Positions 24,833 through 33,169 of a stretch of 64,000 nt of DNA are shown here, piece after piece (the stretch's first letter is position 1; each line of letters starts with the position of its first letter). Source of the stretch: Geomonas limicola (GTDB lineage: Bacteria; Desulfobacterota; Desulfuromonadia; Geobacterales; Geobacteraceae); contig NZ_BLXZ01000001.1 in NCBI RefSeq assembly GCF_014193675.1, positions 496,001 through 560,000 on the forward strand, in the 5' to 3' direction. The notes under the pieces are model-generated. The model did no database searches, had not been told where the DNA came from, and worked only from the letters and a program-made list of their open reading frames with translations. The position numbers and the translations under genes were made by a program.

Positions 24833-26218
24833 TTACTCGATACTATAATCCTTCAATTTATAGAGCAAGGCGCGGTGGCTGATCTCCAGCAGTTTCGCGG
24901 CATGGGTGCGATTGCCCCCGGTCTGGGCCAGGGCACGCCGGATCAGTTCGCGCTCCAGTTGCTCGGCACCCGCCTTTATGGAGAGCGATTCGGGCTGCGG
25001 CGGCTGCTGCCTCCTGCGCTCCAACCCGATGCTGCGGCGCACCGCGTCGGGGAGGCTTGCCAGGTCGAGAGCCTCATCGCACAGGACCAGTCCCCGCTCG
25101 ATGCAGTTCTCCAGTTCCCGGACGTTCCCGGGCCAGGGGTACTGGACCAGGACCCTGAGCAGTTCCGGGGTAGCGACCACCCCCCGCTTGCCCATCCGCT
25201 CGCCGTGCTTTTCCAGGAAATGCTCCACCAGAAGCGGTACGTCCTCCAGGCGCTCCCTCAGCGGCGGCACCGTAAGGGAGAAGACGTTCAGCCTGAAGTA
25301 GAGGTCTTCACGGAAGCTACCGGCGGCGGCCAGGGCCCCGAGATCCTTGGCCGTGGCCGAGATCACCCGGACGTCGACCTTCTTCGAGGTGCCCCCCCCT
25401 ACCCTGCGGATCTCCTCGTCCTGCAAGACCCTCAAGAGCTTGACCTGCAAGGGGGCGGGCATCTCGGCGATCTCGTCCAGGAACAGGGTGCCGCCGTCGG
25501 CCTCCTCGAAAAGCCCCCGCTTGTCACTGGAGGCGTCGGTGAAGGCCCCCTTCACGTGGCCAAAGAGCTCGCTTTCCAGAAGCTGTTCCGGGATGGCCCC
25601 GCAGTTCACCGCGACAAAGGGGGCCTCCTTGCGCGAACCGTGGTAGTGCAGGGCGCGGGCGATCAGTTCCTTGCCGGTTCCCGATTCTCCCAGGATGAGC
25701 ACCGTCGTCTTGTAATCGGCGAGCTTGCGGATCAGCTGGAACACTTCCGCCATCCGCTCGCTGCGGCTCACGATGTTCCCCAGCGATCCAGCCTCCTGCA
25801 TTTCTCGCCGCAGCCGCTGGTTCTCTTCCTTGAGCCGCTCGCGCTCCTCGGCTTTCTTGAGCACCAGCGCGATCTCCTCCGCGTTGAACGGTTTCGAGAT
25901 GTAGTCGTAGGCGCCCAGCTTCATGCAGTCGATGGCGTCGTCCACCGATCCGTAGGCCGACATCATGATGATGGTCGCGCCGATCCCCTGGCTGGCGCAC
26001 TCCGTTAAAAAGGCACGGCCGTCCATGTTGGGCATCCTGATGTCGCACAGGATGAAGGTGGGGTCGCCGCGGCGCGCCTTCTCCAGTGCCTCCGCACCGT
26101 CCGCAGCCGTCTCCACCAGGTACCCCTGCTTTTTCAGCATGACCTGCAGCATGTGGCGCAGGTTCTCCTCGTCGTCCACCACCAGGATCCTGGTTTTCTC
26201 GCTCTTGTCCACGCTCAT
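24833..26218 (-). CDS. Sigma-54-dependent response regulator, pilus-linked, with GAFTDA loop
   Basis: NtrC-family activator of 461 aa: receiver domain with phospho-acceptor Asp59 (FILCDIRMPNMDG), AAA+ domain with Walker A GESGTGKE and Walker B GGTLFLDEIAEMP, and a C-terminal Fis-type HTH (GNRTHAAKLLEISHRALLYK). The sigma-54-contacting loop reads GAFTDA, not GAFTGA. It lies 2 bp after its kinase gene in the order pilD-kinase-regulator, and just upstream of pilin set C, so it is a good candidate activator of the -24/-12 promoters in this window. PilR-like by position; the true PilR may lie elsewhere. Confidence 0.9.
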   Translation of the reverse strand: MSVDKSEKTRILVVDDEENLRHMLQVMLKKQGYLVETAADGAEALEKARRGDPTFILCDIRMPNMDGRAFLTECASQGIGATIIMMSAYGSVDDAIDCMKLGAYDYISKPFNAEEIALVLKKAEERERLKEENQRLRREMQEAGSLGNIVSRSERMAEVFQLIRKLADYKTTVLILGESGTGKELIARALHYHGSRKEAPFVAVNCGAIPEQLLESELFGHVKGAFTDASSDKRGLFEEADGGTLFLDEIAEMPAPLQVKLLRVLQDEEIRRVGGGTSKKVDVRVISATAKDLGALAAAGSFREDLYFRLNVFSLTVPPLRERLEDVPLLVEHFLEKHGERMGKRGVVATPELLRVLVQYPWPGNVRELENCIERGLVLCDEALDLASLPDAVRRSIGLERRRQQPPQPESLSIKAGAEQLERELIRRALAQTGGNRTHAAKLLEISHRALLYKLKDYSIE

Positions 26219-26220
26219 CT

Positions 26221-27735
26221 TCAGGCACCTTCCTGGTTAGAACTGATCTCTTTTGTACCTGACTGCTGGTGCTCCGAGGGGCGGCGCAGCGGTATGCGGT
26301 ACACGAAACGGCTCCCCTTGCCGAGGGCGCTCTGCACGGTGATCCTCCCGCCGCAGGATTCGGCGATGCGCGCCACGATGGCGAGCCCCAGCCCGGTCCC
26401 CTTCCCCGGCTCCTTGGTGGTGAAGAAGGGATCGAAGACGCGGGAGAGTTGCTCCGGCGGCATCCCCTCGCCGTTGTCGATGACCTCGACCAGCACCTCG
26501 TCCCCTTCCTGGCTCCCCTTGAGCCAGAGGTCGCCACCTTTGGGCATGGCATCGCGGGCGTTCATGATCAGGTTGATGAGGACCTGCTGCAGCTGGTGCG
26601 GGTCGGCGGCGAAGCACGGGAGTGCCGGGTCCACCTCGACCCGGACCCGGAGCAGCTTCAGGGCCCCCTGCGCCTGCAAAAGTTCCACCGTCTTCTCGAT
26701 GAGCTCCCTCAGGGCGACCTCTTCCTGGAGCACCCCCTTGGGGCGGGCGTAGTCCAGAAGGCCGCGCACGATGCGGTCGATGCGGCGCGATTCGTCGGCA
26801 ATGCGGCGCAGGTAATCCGCCTTTTCCGTGTCCTCCGCCAGTTCCTCGGAGAGGATCCCGGTATACCCCATGATGGCGGCAAGCGGCGTGCCGATCTCGT
26901 GCGCCATGCCGGCAGCCAGGAGCCCCACCGAGGCCATCTTCTCCGAGCGGATGGTTTCGTTGCGCGCCTCCAGGATCTCCTGGTTGGCCCGGTTCAGGGA
27001 GGCGACCTTCTCTTCCACCTCCTCGCGCTTGCGTCCCAGCGCCAGCACCATGGTGTTGTAGGCGTGGCAGAGTTCGGCGACCTCGCTGCTTCCCGGCACG
27101 TGCACCAGCCCGCTCAAGTCACCGGCCTCGATGCGGCGGGTCATGGCGACCAGGCGTCGGATCGGGGTCACCACCGAGCGCGACAACAGGAAGGAGCCCA
27201 ACAAGAGCAGCAGCAAAAAGTCGAGTACGAAGTACCAGAGCATGAGCCGGCGCGAAGCCTTGAGCCGCCCCTGCTCGGCTGCCAGCGACACCGTCAGGCG
27301 CGCGGCGCCGATGACCGTACCGTTTTCGGTGACGGGGGCATTGAAGCGGAGGAACAGGCCATCCGGCGAGAGCTGGGAGCTCTCGTGTGCCGCACGCAGC
27401 GTGGCGACCAGCGGGGCATCAGGCTCCCCCTGGTCGGATATCTTCACCACGGCCCGCCCGGAGCTGTCCACCACGGTAAGCCCGCCGAAGCTCTTGTCGC
27501 TATCGAGCAGTGCCAGGTACTTCCCCGCCGGAGTGGCCGGACCAGGCAGGCCGAGCGGGCGCGGCAGCAGTTCGACGATGGCAGCGAGTTGCAGTTTGCC
27601 GGCATCGCGCTTCAGGGCGATGAGATCGTTCTCCGAGGTCTTGAACCAGATAAGGGAAAGCAACAGCCAGGTGAGCACCAAAAGGCAGCTCAAGGCGGAG
27701 AGGATATAGAAGGTGAGGCTGAAGCGAAGGGTCAA
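26221..27735 (-). CDS. Membrane sensor histidine kinase, partner of the regulator at 24833
   Basis: 504 aa: TM1 at about 7-28, a periplasmic sensor region of roughly 130 residues, TM2 near 165-185, a HAMP linker (SRSVVTPIRRLVAMTRRIEAGD), then a dimerisation domain with H-box AHEIGTPLAAIMG. The ATPase domain has N-box NLIMNARDAMP, DNGEGMP and GTGLGLAI. It overlaps pilD by 4 bp and ends 2 bp before the regulator, so the three are one translation-coupled unit. The ligand is unknown. Confidence 0.92.
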   Translation of the reverse strand: MTLRFSLTFYILSALSCLLVLTWLLLSLIWFKTSENDLIALKRDAGKLQLAAIVELLPRPLGLPGPATPAGKYLALLDSDKSFGGLTVVDSSGRAVVKISDQGEPDAPLVATLRAAHESSQLSPDGLFLRFNAPVTENGTVIGAARLTVSLAAEQGRLKASRRLMLWYFVLDFLLLLLLGSFLLSRSVVTPIRRLVAMTRRIEAGDLSGLVHVPGSSEVAELCHAYNTMVLALGRKREEVEEKVASLNRANQEILEARNETIRSEKMASVGLLAAGMAHEIGTPLAAIMGYTGILSEELAEDTEKADYLRRIADESRRIDRIVRGLLDYARPKGVLQEEVALRELIEKTVELLQAQGALKLLRVRVEVDPALPCFAADPHQLQQVLINLIMNARDAMPKGGDLWLKGSQEGDEVLVEVIDNGEGMPPEQLSRVFDPFFTTKEPGKGTGLGLAIVARIAESCGGRITVQSALGKGSRFVYRIPLRRPSEHQQSGTKEISSNQEGA

Positions 27736-28505
27736 TTGATCCTCAAGTACCAGTTGACGATCTCACTGCCGAAGAAGATGAACAGCAGGGCACCGCTGGC
27801 CAGGAAGGGGCCGAAGGGGATTGCCAGGGTGGAATCCTTCTTCTTAACCAGCATCAGCGAGAGGCCTATCACGGAGCCCAAGAGGGAACCGGCAAAGACG
27901 ATGAAGAGGACCCCTTTCCACCCCAGAAAGGCTCCCAGCATCGCCAAGAGCTTGATGTCGCCGCCCCCCATGCCGTCTTTCTTGGCGATGGCCTGGTAGC
28001 CGTAGGCCACCAGCAGCAGCGAACCGCCGCCGACCAGGATGCCGATGAGCGAATTGAGCCAGCCGAAACCGGTGATGAACGAGCAGGCAAAACCGACCAC
28101 GATGCCGGGAAGCGAGATGACGTCGGGAATGATCTGGTGTTCGAGGTCGATGAAGGTGATCACCACCAGCGCCGAGCAGAGCAGGAAGAGGACCAGGAAC
28201 CCGATGCTCAACCCGAACTTGAGGAAAAGGGCCAGGGTGAGCGCACCGTTCAAAAGCTCCACCAGCGGGTACTGAAGCGAGATAGGGTCTCCGCATTGCC
28301 GGCACTTGCCGCGCAGGAGGAGGTAGCTCAGGATCGGGATGTTGTCGTACCAGCGGATCTTGTAGTCGCAGTTCTGGCAGTGCGAGGGGGGGAAAACCAC
28401 GGACTCCCCCTTGGGAAGGCGATAGATGCAGACGTTCAGAAAGGAGCCGACCACCGCGCCGAAAACAAAGGTGATGACACTAAAAACGAAAACAGGAGCA
28501 ATCAA
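27732..28505 (-). CDS. pilD: Prepilin peptidase / N-methyltransferase PilD
   Basis: Inner-membrane aspartic protease that cuts prepilin leaders after Gly and methylates the new N-terminus. It has the N-terminal methylase zinc site CQNC (43-46) and CRQC (68-71), the catalytic Asp regions FIDLEHQIIPD and GMGGGDIK, and about 7-8 TM segments. 257 aa, normal. Substrates would be all the minor pilins encoded at 5.6-18.9 kb, as well as a major pilin not present here. Confidence 0.96.
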   Translation of the reverse strand: MIAPVFVFSVITFVFGAVVGSFLNVCIYRLPKGESVVFPPSHCQNCDYKIRWYDNIPILSYLLLRGKCRQCGDPISLQYPLVELLNGALTLALFLKFGLSIGFLVLFLLCSALVVITFIDLEHQIIPDVISLPGIVVGFACSFITGFGWLNSLIGILVGGGSLLLVAYGYQAIAKKDGMGGGDIKLLAMLGAFLGWKGVLFIVFAGSLLGSVIGLSLMLVKKKDSTLAIPFGPFLASGALLFIFFGSEIVNWYLRIN

Positions 28506-28568
28506 AGAAGACCTCGCAAACAGGCATAGGGTGCCGGCGAAACGGTGCAGGATCGCGGGCTGAAGCGC

Positions 28569-28574
28569 ATTATA
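28569..28574 (-). promoter_or_regulatory. Candidate -10 element for pilD-kinase-regulator
   Basis: A perfect TATAAT on the minus strand, 64 nt before the pilD start. No good -35 box lies at 16-18 nt, so this is a sigma-70 candidate of moderate strength only. Confidence 0.4.
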
Positions 28575-28782
28575 CAGAAAGCACCAATCATTTCATAGGA
28601 ATAATGACAGAAACGGGTAGGAGCGATAAGTCAACCAAGGGTTCCTGTAAGTGCCCAAGCGTCCCCCCCTCCCGCAAGGGGCGGGGGAGAAATCGTTGTC
28701 CCTGTTCCGACCTCACAAAAGGGGATGGGGATTCAAGGTTCTTGATCACCTTCAGGAAAAACCGGATAGCTTTCCTCCGAAT

Positions 28783-28818
28783 AAAAAGACCGCCGTCTCC
28801 TCTTCGGAAACGGCGGCC
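28783..28818 (-). terminator. Rho-independent terminator of valS
   Basis: Minus strand: stem of about 12 bp (GGCCGCCGTTTCC / GGAGACGGCGGTC) with a short loop, followed by TTTTT. It begins about 33 bp after the valS stop. Confidence 0.85.
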
Positions 28819-28850
28819 TCTCTCATCCTGCATCTATCACGCGTTACCAG

Positions 28851-31517
28851 CTACTTCAGTCGCTGGATCTTCACCAGGTTCTCTTCCAGAAGGCGCTTCT
28901 TGTTGGTGAAGTCGGCAATCTTCTCGCGTTCCTTCTCGACCACCTCGGCAGGCGCGCGGTCGATGAAGCTCGGGTTCTCCAGCTTCTTGGAGAGGAACTC
29001 GATGTCCTTGTCGATCTTGGCGATCTCCTTGTTGAGGCGCTTCTCCTCTTCCTCGACGTTCACCAGCCCCTTGAGCGGCACGATGATCTCGACGTCACCG
29101 GCCACCTGCAGGGAGGCCTCGGCGGGACGCTCGATCCCCTGACCGATGGCGAGGTCGGAGAGGCGCGCGAGGCTCATCACGTACACCTCGTTGCGTTTCA
29201 AAAGTGCCAGGCTCTCGGCCGAGCCGCAGTCCAGGATGGCGGCGATCTGCTTGCTCGGTGCCACCTCCATCTCGCCGCGGATGTTACGGATCCCCTTGAT
29301 GACGTCCATCACCAGTTCCATTTCGGCGGCGGCGCCGGCAAACTCGGCCCAGGCGGCGCGCGGCGTCGGGAACTCGGCGACCATGATGGAGTCCGCCCGG
29401 CCCGGAAGCGCCGGCAGAGCCTGCCAGATCTCCTCGGTGATGAACGGCATGAACGGGTGCAACAGGCGCAGGAGGTTTTCCAGCACCAGCCAGAGCACGT
29501 ACTTGGCACTCGCCTGGCGGTCGGCATCACCCTTGTAGAGGTCGTCCTTGGCAAGCTCGATGTACCAGTCGCAGAACTCGCTCCAGGTGAAGCGGTACAG
29601 GTCGCTCGCCGCCTCGTTGAACTTGTAGGAGGTAAGCCCCTCCTCAACGGTGCGGGCCACCTCGTTCAGGCGGAAGAGAATCCAGCGGTCCGCGTTGGAG
29701 AGTTTCAGCTGCGAGAGCTCGATGCCGGCGGGATCGAACCCTTCCAGGTTCATCATGGCAAAGCGCGAGGCGTTCCAGATCTTGTTGGCGAAGTTACGGT
29801 AGCCGGCGATGCGCTCCTCGGCAAGCTTCACGTCGCGCCCCTGCGCCGCGAAGGCTGCCAGGGTGAAACGGAAGGCATCGGTGCCGTAGGCGTCGATCAC
29901 GGTCAGGGGATCGATCACGTTCCCCTTGGACTTCGACATCTTCTGCCCCTGGGCGTCGCGCACCAGGGCGTGGATGTAGACGTCGGTGAAGGGAACCTCG
30001 TCCATGAAGTGCAGCCCCATCATCATCATGCGGGCCACCCAGAAAAAGAGGATGTCGAAGCCGGTGATGAGGCACGAGGTCGGGTAGAAGGCTGCCAGCT
30101 CCGGGGTCTTCTCCGGCCACCCCAGGGTCGAGAAGGGCCAGAGGGCCGAGGAGAACCAGGTGTCCAGCACGTCGGTTTCCTGGCGGATCTCGTCGGAGCC
30201 GCACCCCGCGCAGGTGCTCGGATCTTCCTTGGCGACGGTGATGTGACCGCAGTGGTCGCAGTACCACGCCGGGATCCGGTGCCCCCACCAGATCTGGCGC
30301 GAGATGCACCAGTCGCGGATGTTCTCCATCCAGTCGTAGTAGGTATTCTCCCACTGCGCCGGGACGATCTTGGTCTTGCCGTCCTTCACCGCGGCCAGGG
30401 CGCGCTCAGCGAGGGGGCCCACCTTCACGTACCACTGCAGCGACATGTACGGTTCGACCACGGTCTTGCAGCGATAGCAACCGCCTACCGACAGGGCATG
30501 ATCCTGGATCTTTTCCAACAGGTCCTGGGCCTCGAGGTCCGCCACCACCTGCTTGCGGGCGGCGAAACGGTCCATCCCTTCGTACTGCTTGCCGGCGGCG
30601 TTCACCACGCCGGACTCGTCGAAGACGTTGATGCGGTCCAGGTTGTGCCTGACCCCCATCTCGAAGTCGTTGAAGTCGTGGGCCGGGGTGATCTTCACCA
30701 CGCCGGTGCCGAACTCCATGTCGACGTAATCGTCGGCGATGACCGGGATCTCGCGGTTCACCAGGGGGAGCAGCACCTTCTTGCCCACCAGGTGGCTGTA
30801 GCGCTCGTCAGCGGGGTTCACCGCCACCGCGGTATCGCCCAGCATGGTCTCCGGACGGGTGGTCGCCACGACCAGGTACTCGTCGGTCCCCACGACCGGA
30901 TAGCGCAGGTGCCAGAGGTTCCCCGCCTTGTCCTCGTGCTCGACCTCGATGTCCGAGAGCGCGGTGTGGCAGCGCGGGCACCAGTTGATGAGCCGGTTGT
31001 CGCGGTAGATGAGCTTCTCGTCGTAGAGGCGCACGAACACCTCGCGCACGGCCTTGGAGAGCCCGGCGTCCATGGTGAAGCGCTCGCGCTCCCAGTCGCA
31101 GGAGGCGCCCAGCCGCTTCAGCTGGCCGATGATCTGCCCCCCCGATTCACCCTTCCACTGCCAGACCCGCTCGATGAAGGCCTCGCGCCCCAGTTCGAAG
31201 CGGTCCTTCCCTTCGGCAGCCAGCTGGCGCTCCACCACGTTCTGGGTGGCTATCCCGGCGTGGTCGGTGCCCGGCATCCAGAGCACGTTGTAGCCGCTCA
31301 TCCGTTTCCAGCGCACCAGGATGTCCTGCAGGGTGTTGTTGAGCGCGTGCCCCATGTGCAGCACACCGGTGATATTGGGGGGCGGGATGACGATACTGTA
31401 CGAGGGTTTCTCGCTGGGGACGCTGGCATGAAAATACCCTTCGCGCTCCCACACCTGGTACCAACGATCTTCCACGCTCTTCGGCTCGTAGACCTTTTCC
31501 AGCTCTTTGTTTGCCAT
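28851..31517 (-). CDS. valS: Valine-tRNA ligase ValS
   Basis: Class I aminoacyl-tRNA synthetase that charges tRNA-Val and edits threonine. It shows the HIGH-type motif HMGHALN and the KMSKS motif GQKMSKSKGN, the editing (CP1) domain with VVATTRPETMLGDTAVAVNP, a Cys-rich knuckle (CDHCGH...CAGCGS) and a C-terminal coiled coil starting GLVNVEEEEKRLN that clamps tRNA. 888 aa, normal. Monocistronic, with its own terminator. Confidence 0.98.
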   Translation of the reverse strand: MANKELEKVYEPKSVEDRWYQVWEREGYFHASVPSEKPSYSIVIPPPNITGVLHMGHALNNTLQDILVRWKRMSGYNVLWMPGTDHAGIATQNVVERQLAAEGKDRFELGREAFIERVWQWKGESGGQIIGQLKRLGASCDWERERFTMDAGLSKAVREVFVRLYDEKLIYRDNRLINWCPRCHTALSDIEVEHEDKAGNLWHLRYPVVGTDEYLVVATTRPETMLGDTAVAVNPADERYSHLVGKKVLLPLVNREIPVIADDYVDMEFGTGVVKITPAHDFNDFEMGVRHNLDRINVFDESGVVNAAGKQYEGMDRFAARKQVVADLEAQDLLEKIQDHALSVGGCYRCKTVVEPYMSLQWYVKVGPLAERALAAVKDGKTKIVPAQWENTYYDWMENIRDWCISRQIWWGHRIPAWYCDHCGHITVAKEDPSTCAGCGSDEIRQETDVLDTWFSSALWPFSTLGWPEKTPELAAFYPTSCLITGFDILFFWVARMMMMGLHFMDEVPFTDVYIHALVRDAQGQKMSKSKGNVIDPLTVIDAYGTDAFRFTLAAFAAQGRDVKLAEERIAGYRNFANKIWNASRFAMMNLEGFDPAGIELSQLKLSNADRWILFRLNEVARTVEEGLTSYKFNEAASDLYRFTWSEFCDWYIELAKDDLYKGDADRQASAKYVLWLVLENLLRLLHPFMPFITEEIWQALPALPGRADSIMVAEFPTPRAAWAEFAGAAAEMELVMDVIKGIRNIRGEMEVAPSKQIAAILDCGSAESLALLKRNEVYVMSLARLSDLAIGQGIERPAEASLQVAGDVEIIVPLKGLVNVEEEEKRLNKEIAKIDKDIEFLSKKLENPSFIDRAPAEVVEKEREKIADFTNKKRLLEENLVKIQRLK

Positions 31518-31666
31518 CTGCCTTACCTCTTTTTGAATAGCCGGATCGACCTGGGCACCGTTTCGTCATCCGCGTCGGAGTTACCGGCGGGGTGCGGGCG
31601 AATGAATCGTTCGCGCCTACGGGTGGGTCAGGTTGAGTCGGCTTAGTTATCTTGTTTAGGGCGTTC

Positions 31667-31694
31667 CTCCCTCCCCCCTGGCGGGGAGGGGGAG
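31667..31694. repeat. GC-rich inverted repeat (dispersed type)
   Basis: CTCCCTCCCC / GGGGAGGGGGAG around a CTGGC loop, in the gap between valS and the receiver gene. Similar C-run/G-run hairpins occur at 28662-28689 and 43807-43840, always between genes. It looks like a short dispersed palindromic element. Confidence 0.5.
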
Positions 31695-31731
31695 AGCTGG
31701 GACCTGTCGGCAACGCCTCACACGCCACCAT

Positions 31732-31760
31732 AAAAAAAGGGGATCGGAAAATCCCCTTGT
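31732..31760 (-). terminator. Rho-independent terminator of the receiver-domain gene
   Basis: Minus strand: AAGGGGAT-TTTCCG-ATCCCCTT followed by a T run. Lies about 30 bp after the stop of the gene at 31788. Confidence 0.9.
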
Positions 31761-31787
31761 GAGACGGGTGCCGCGGGACCGGCGGGG

Positions 31788-33059
31788 TTACTCCTTGATA
31801 CCGGCCTTGAGCTTTCTGATCTCTTCCTTGATGATCACCTCGGCCAAATCCGGCACCACCTCCCAGACGATGCGCTCGATGACCTCGCGGGAGACCTTGG
31901 AGAGCGCCGCCACCAGGTCGGCCTCGCTCAGGGTCGCCGGACCTGCTGCCGGTGCCGCCTGGGCTGCGGGAGCCGGCACGGGCTCGCAAACCGCCGCAGC
32001 CACAAATTCGGGTTGGGGCTCGGGGGGAGCTGCCTGGGGAGCCACCGTTTCAACCGGGGCGGAAACGGCCTCGGTAGGCGCGGTAACCTCCGGTTCGAAG
32101 GAGAACGGCTCTTCTGCCGGGAAGTTGAAGGGATCGGGTTGGGCTGCGCTGGGCGCCGGTTGGTCGAGATCCCCGAGACTGAAGAGCTGCTCCGGCGAAG
32201 GCTGTTCCATCGGGGTGACGACGCTGTCGAGGTCGAGCGCGGGGCCGGTTTCCAGGACGTCCTCGTCATCTTCGAAGCTGAAGAGCTCGGCCTCGAACTG
32301 CGGCTCGACAACCCCTACCTGCACGGGCTCCGCGGGGGCTGCGGCCGGGGTGGGAATCTCCTCGAGGTCGAAGGCACCCCAGAGATCGTCGTCCGGCGTC
32401 GCCTCCAGCACCGCCTCGAAGGCGGCAGCCGGCGCGGCAGCAGGAGCGGCCGCTGCTGCGGCAGGAGGAGCCTGGGGAGCTGCTGCGACCGGTTCCGGTG
32501 CGACAGGTGCCGCGAAGAAGGCTTCCGCCTCGGAAATCGGCTGGGAAGCCGCGGCCGGGGCAGCGGGTGCCGATACATCGAGGGAGGAGAGATCCCCCCA
32601 GAGTTCCTCGGCGGCGGCCGCGTCAACCGCAGCTGCGGCGGGTGCGGCCGCGGCGGGGGCCGCAACCGGGGCACTCGGCCGGTTCTTGCCCAGCTCCAGG
32701 AGCTCCTTGACCCGGTCGATGAGCTGCTGGGACTCGAACGGTTTGGTGATGGAGGAGTCGGCGCCGCACTCGCGGGCCTTGGCCTCGTCGAACGGCTCGA
32801 AAGCGCCGATCAAGAGGAGGACGGGCGTACCGGCCAGCGCCGGGTCGCGCCGGATCTCGGCACAGACCTCGTAGCCGGACTTGCCGGGCATCAGGGCGTC
32901 GACCAGCATGACGTCCGGACGCATCTCGCGTGCCTTTTCCAGGGCCGCGATGCCGTTGTCCACGACGGTCAGCTCGAACAACTCCTCATTGGCAAAGATG
33001 ATCGCCACGACCTTTTGTATGGTGATGCTGTCATCTGCCAGGAGCAGTCTATTGCCCAT
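31788..33059 (-). CDS. Receiver-domain protein with long Ala/Pro/Glu-rich tail and conserved C-terminal helix
   Basis: 423 aa. The N-terminal CheY-like receiver (about 1-125) has LLLADDSITIQKVV, phospho-acceptor Asp54 (MLVDALMPGKSG) and the KP motif (SSITKPF). Some 250 residues of low-complexity Ala/Pro/Glu-rich sequence follow, with repeated acidic clusters (EELWGDLSSLD, DDLWGAFDLEE, EELFSLGDLD). The last ~45 residues form a separate conserved-looking segment, SREVIERIVWEVVPDLAEVI. No DNA-binding or enzymatic output domain. I have seen this layout in Deltaproteobacteria, where its role is mostly unknown; it may act as a phosphorylation-controlled scaffold, possibly in motility or polarity. 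Inference only. Confidence 0.85.
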   Translation of the reverse strand: MGNRLLLADDSITIQKVVAIIFANEELFELTVVDNGIAALEKAREMRPDVMLVDALMPGKSGYEVCAEIRRDPALAGTPVLLLIGAFEPFDEAKARECGADSSITKPFESQQLIDRVKELLELGKNRPSAPVAAPAAAAPAAAAVDAAAAEELWGDLSSLDVSAPAAPAAASQPISEAEAFFAAPVAPEPVAAAPQAPPAAAAAAPAAAPAAAFEAVLEATPDDDLWGAFDLEEIPTPAAAPAEPVQVGVVEPQFEAELFSFEDDEDVLETGPALDLDSVVTPMEQPSPEQLFSLGDLDQPAPSAAQPDPFNFPAEEPFSFEPEVTAPTEAVSAPVETVAPQAAPPEPQPEFVAAAVCEPVPAPAAQAAPAAGPATLSEADLVAALSKVSREVIERIVWEVVPDLAEVIIKEEIRKLKAGIKE

Positions 33060-33122
33060 CTATCCCTCCTCCGCGTGAATCTTCGTTTTCTGGCCTGTTT
33101 AGAGACGAAAATGGTCGCAAAA

Positions 33123-33151
33123 AGCTAACATACCCGCAGCTAACCTGTCAA
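33123..33151 (-). promoter_or_regulatory. Candidate sigma-70 promoter for the receiver-domain gene
   Basis: Minus strand has a perfect TTGACA (-35) and, 17 nt on, TTAGCT as a weak -10. It lies about 65 nt upstream of the start at 33059. Confidence 0.4.
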
Positions 33152-33169
33152 GGTTTTTACCCTTTCCGA

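Larger units (their letters stand above)
28506..28850. other. Gene-free region between pilD and valS
   Basis: About 345 bp without a credible gene. It contains the valS terminator, a GC-rich inverted repeat at 28662-28689 and a TATAAT element for pilD. Confidence 0.6.

Noticed and set aside
29457..31646. Plus-strand open frame of 729 codons opposite valS
   Set aside because: Shadow of valS, which has all its catalytic motifs in the other strand.
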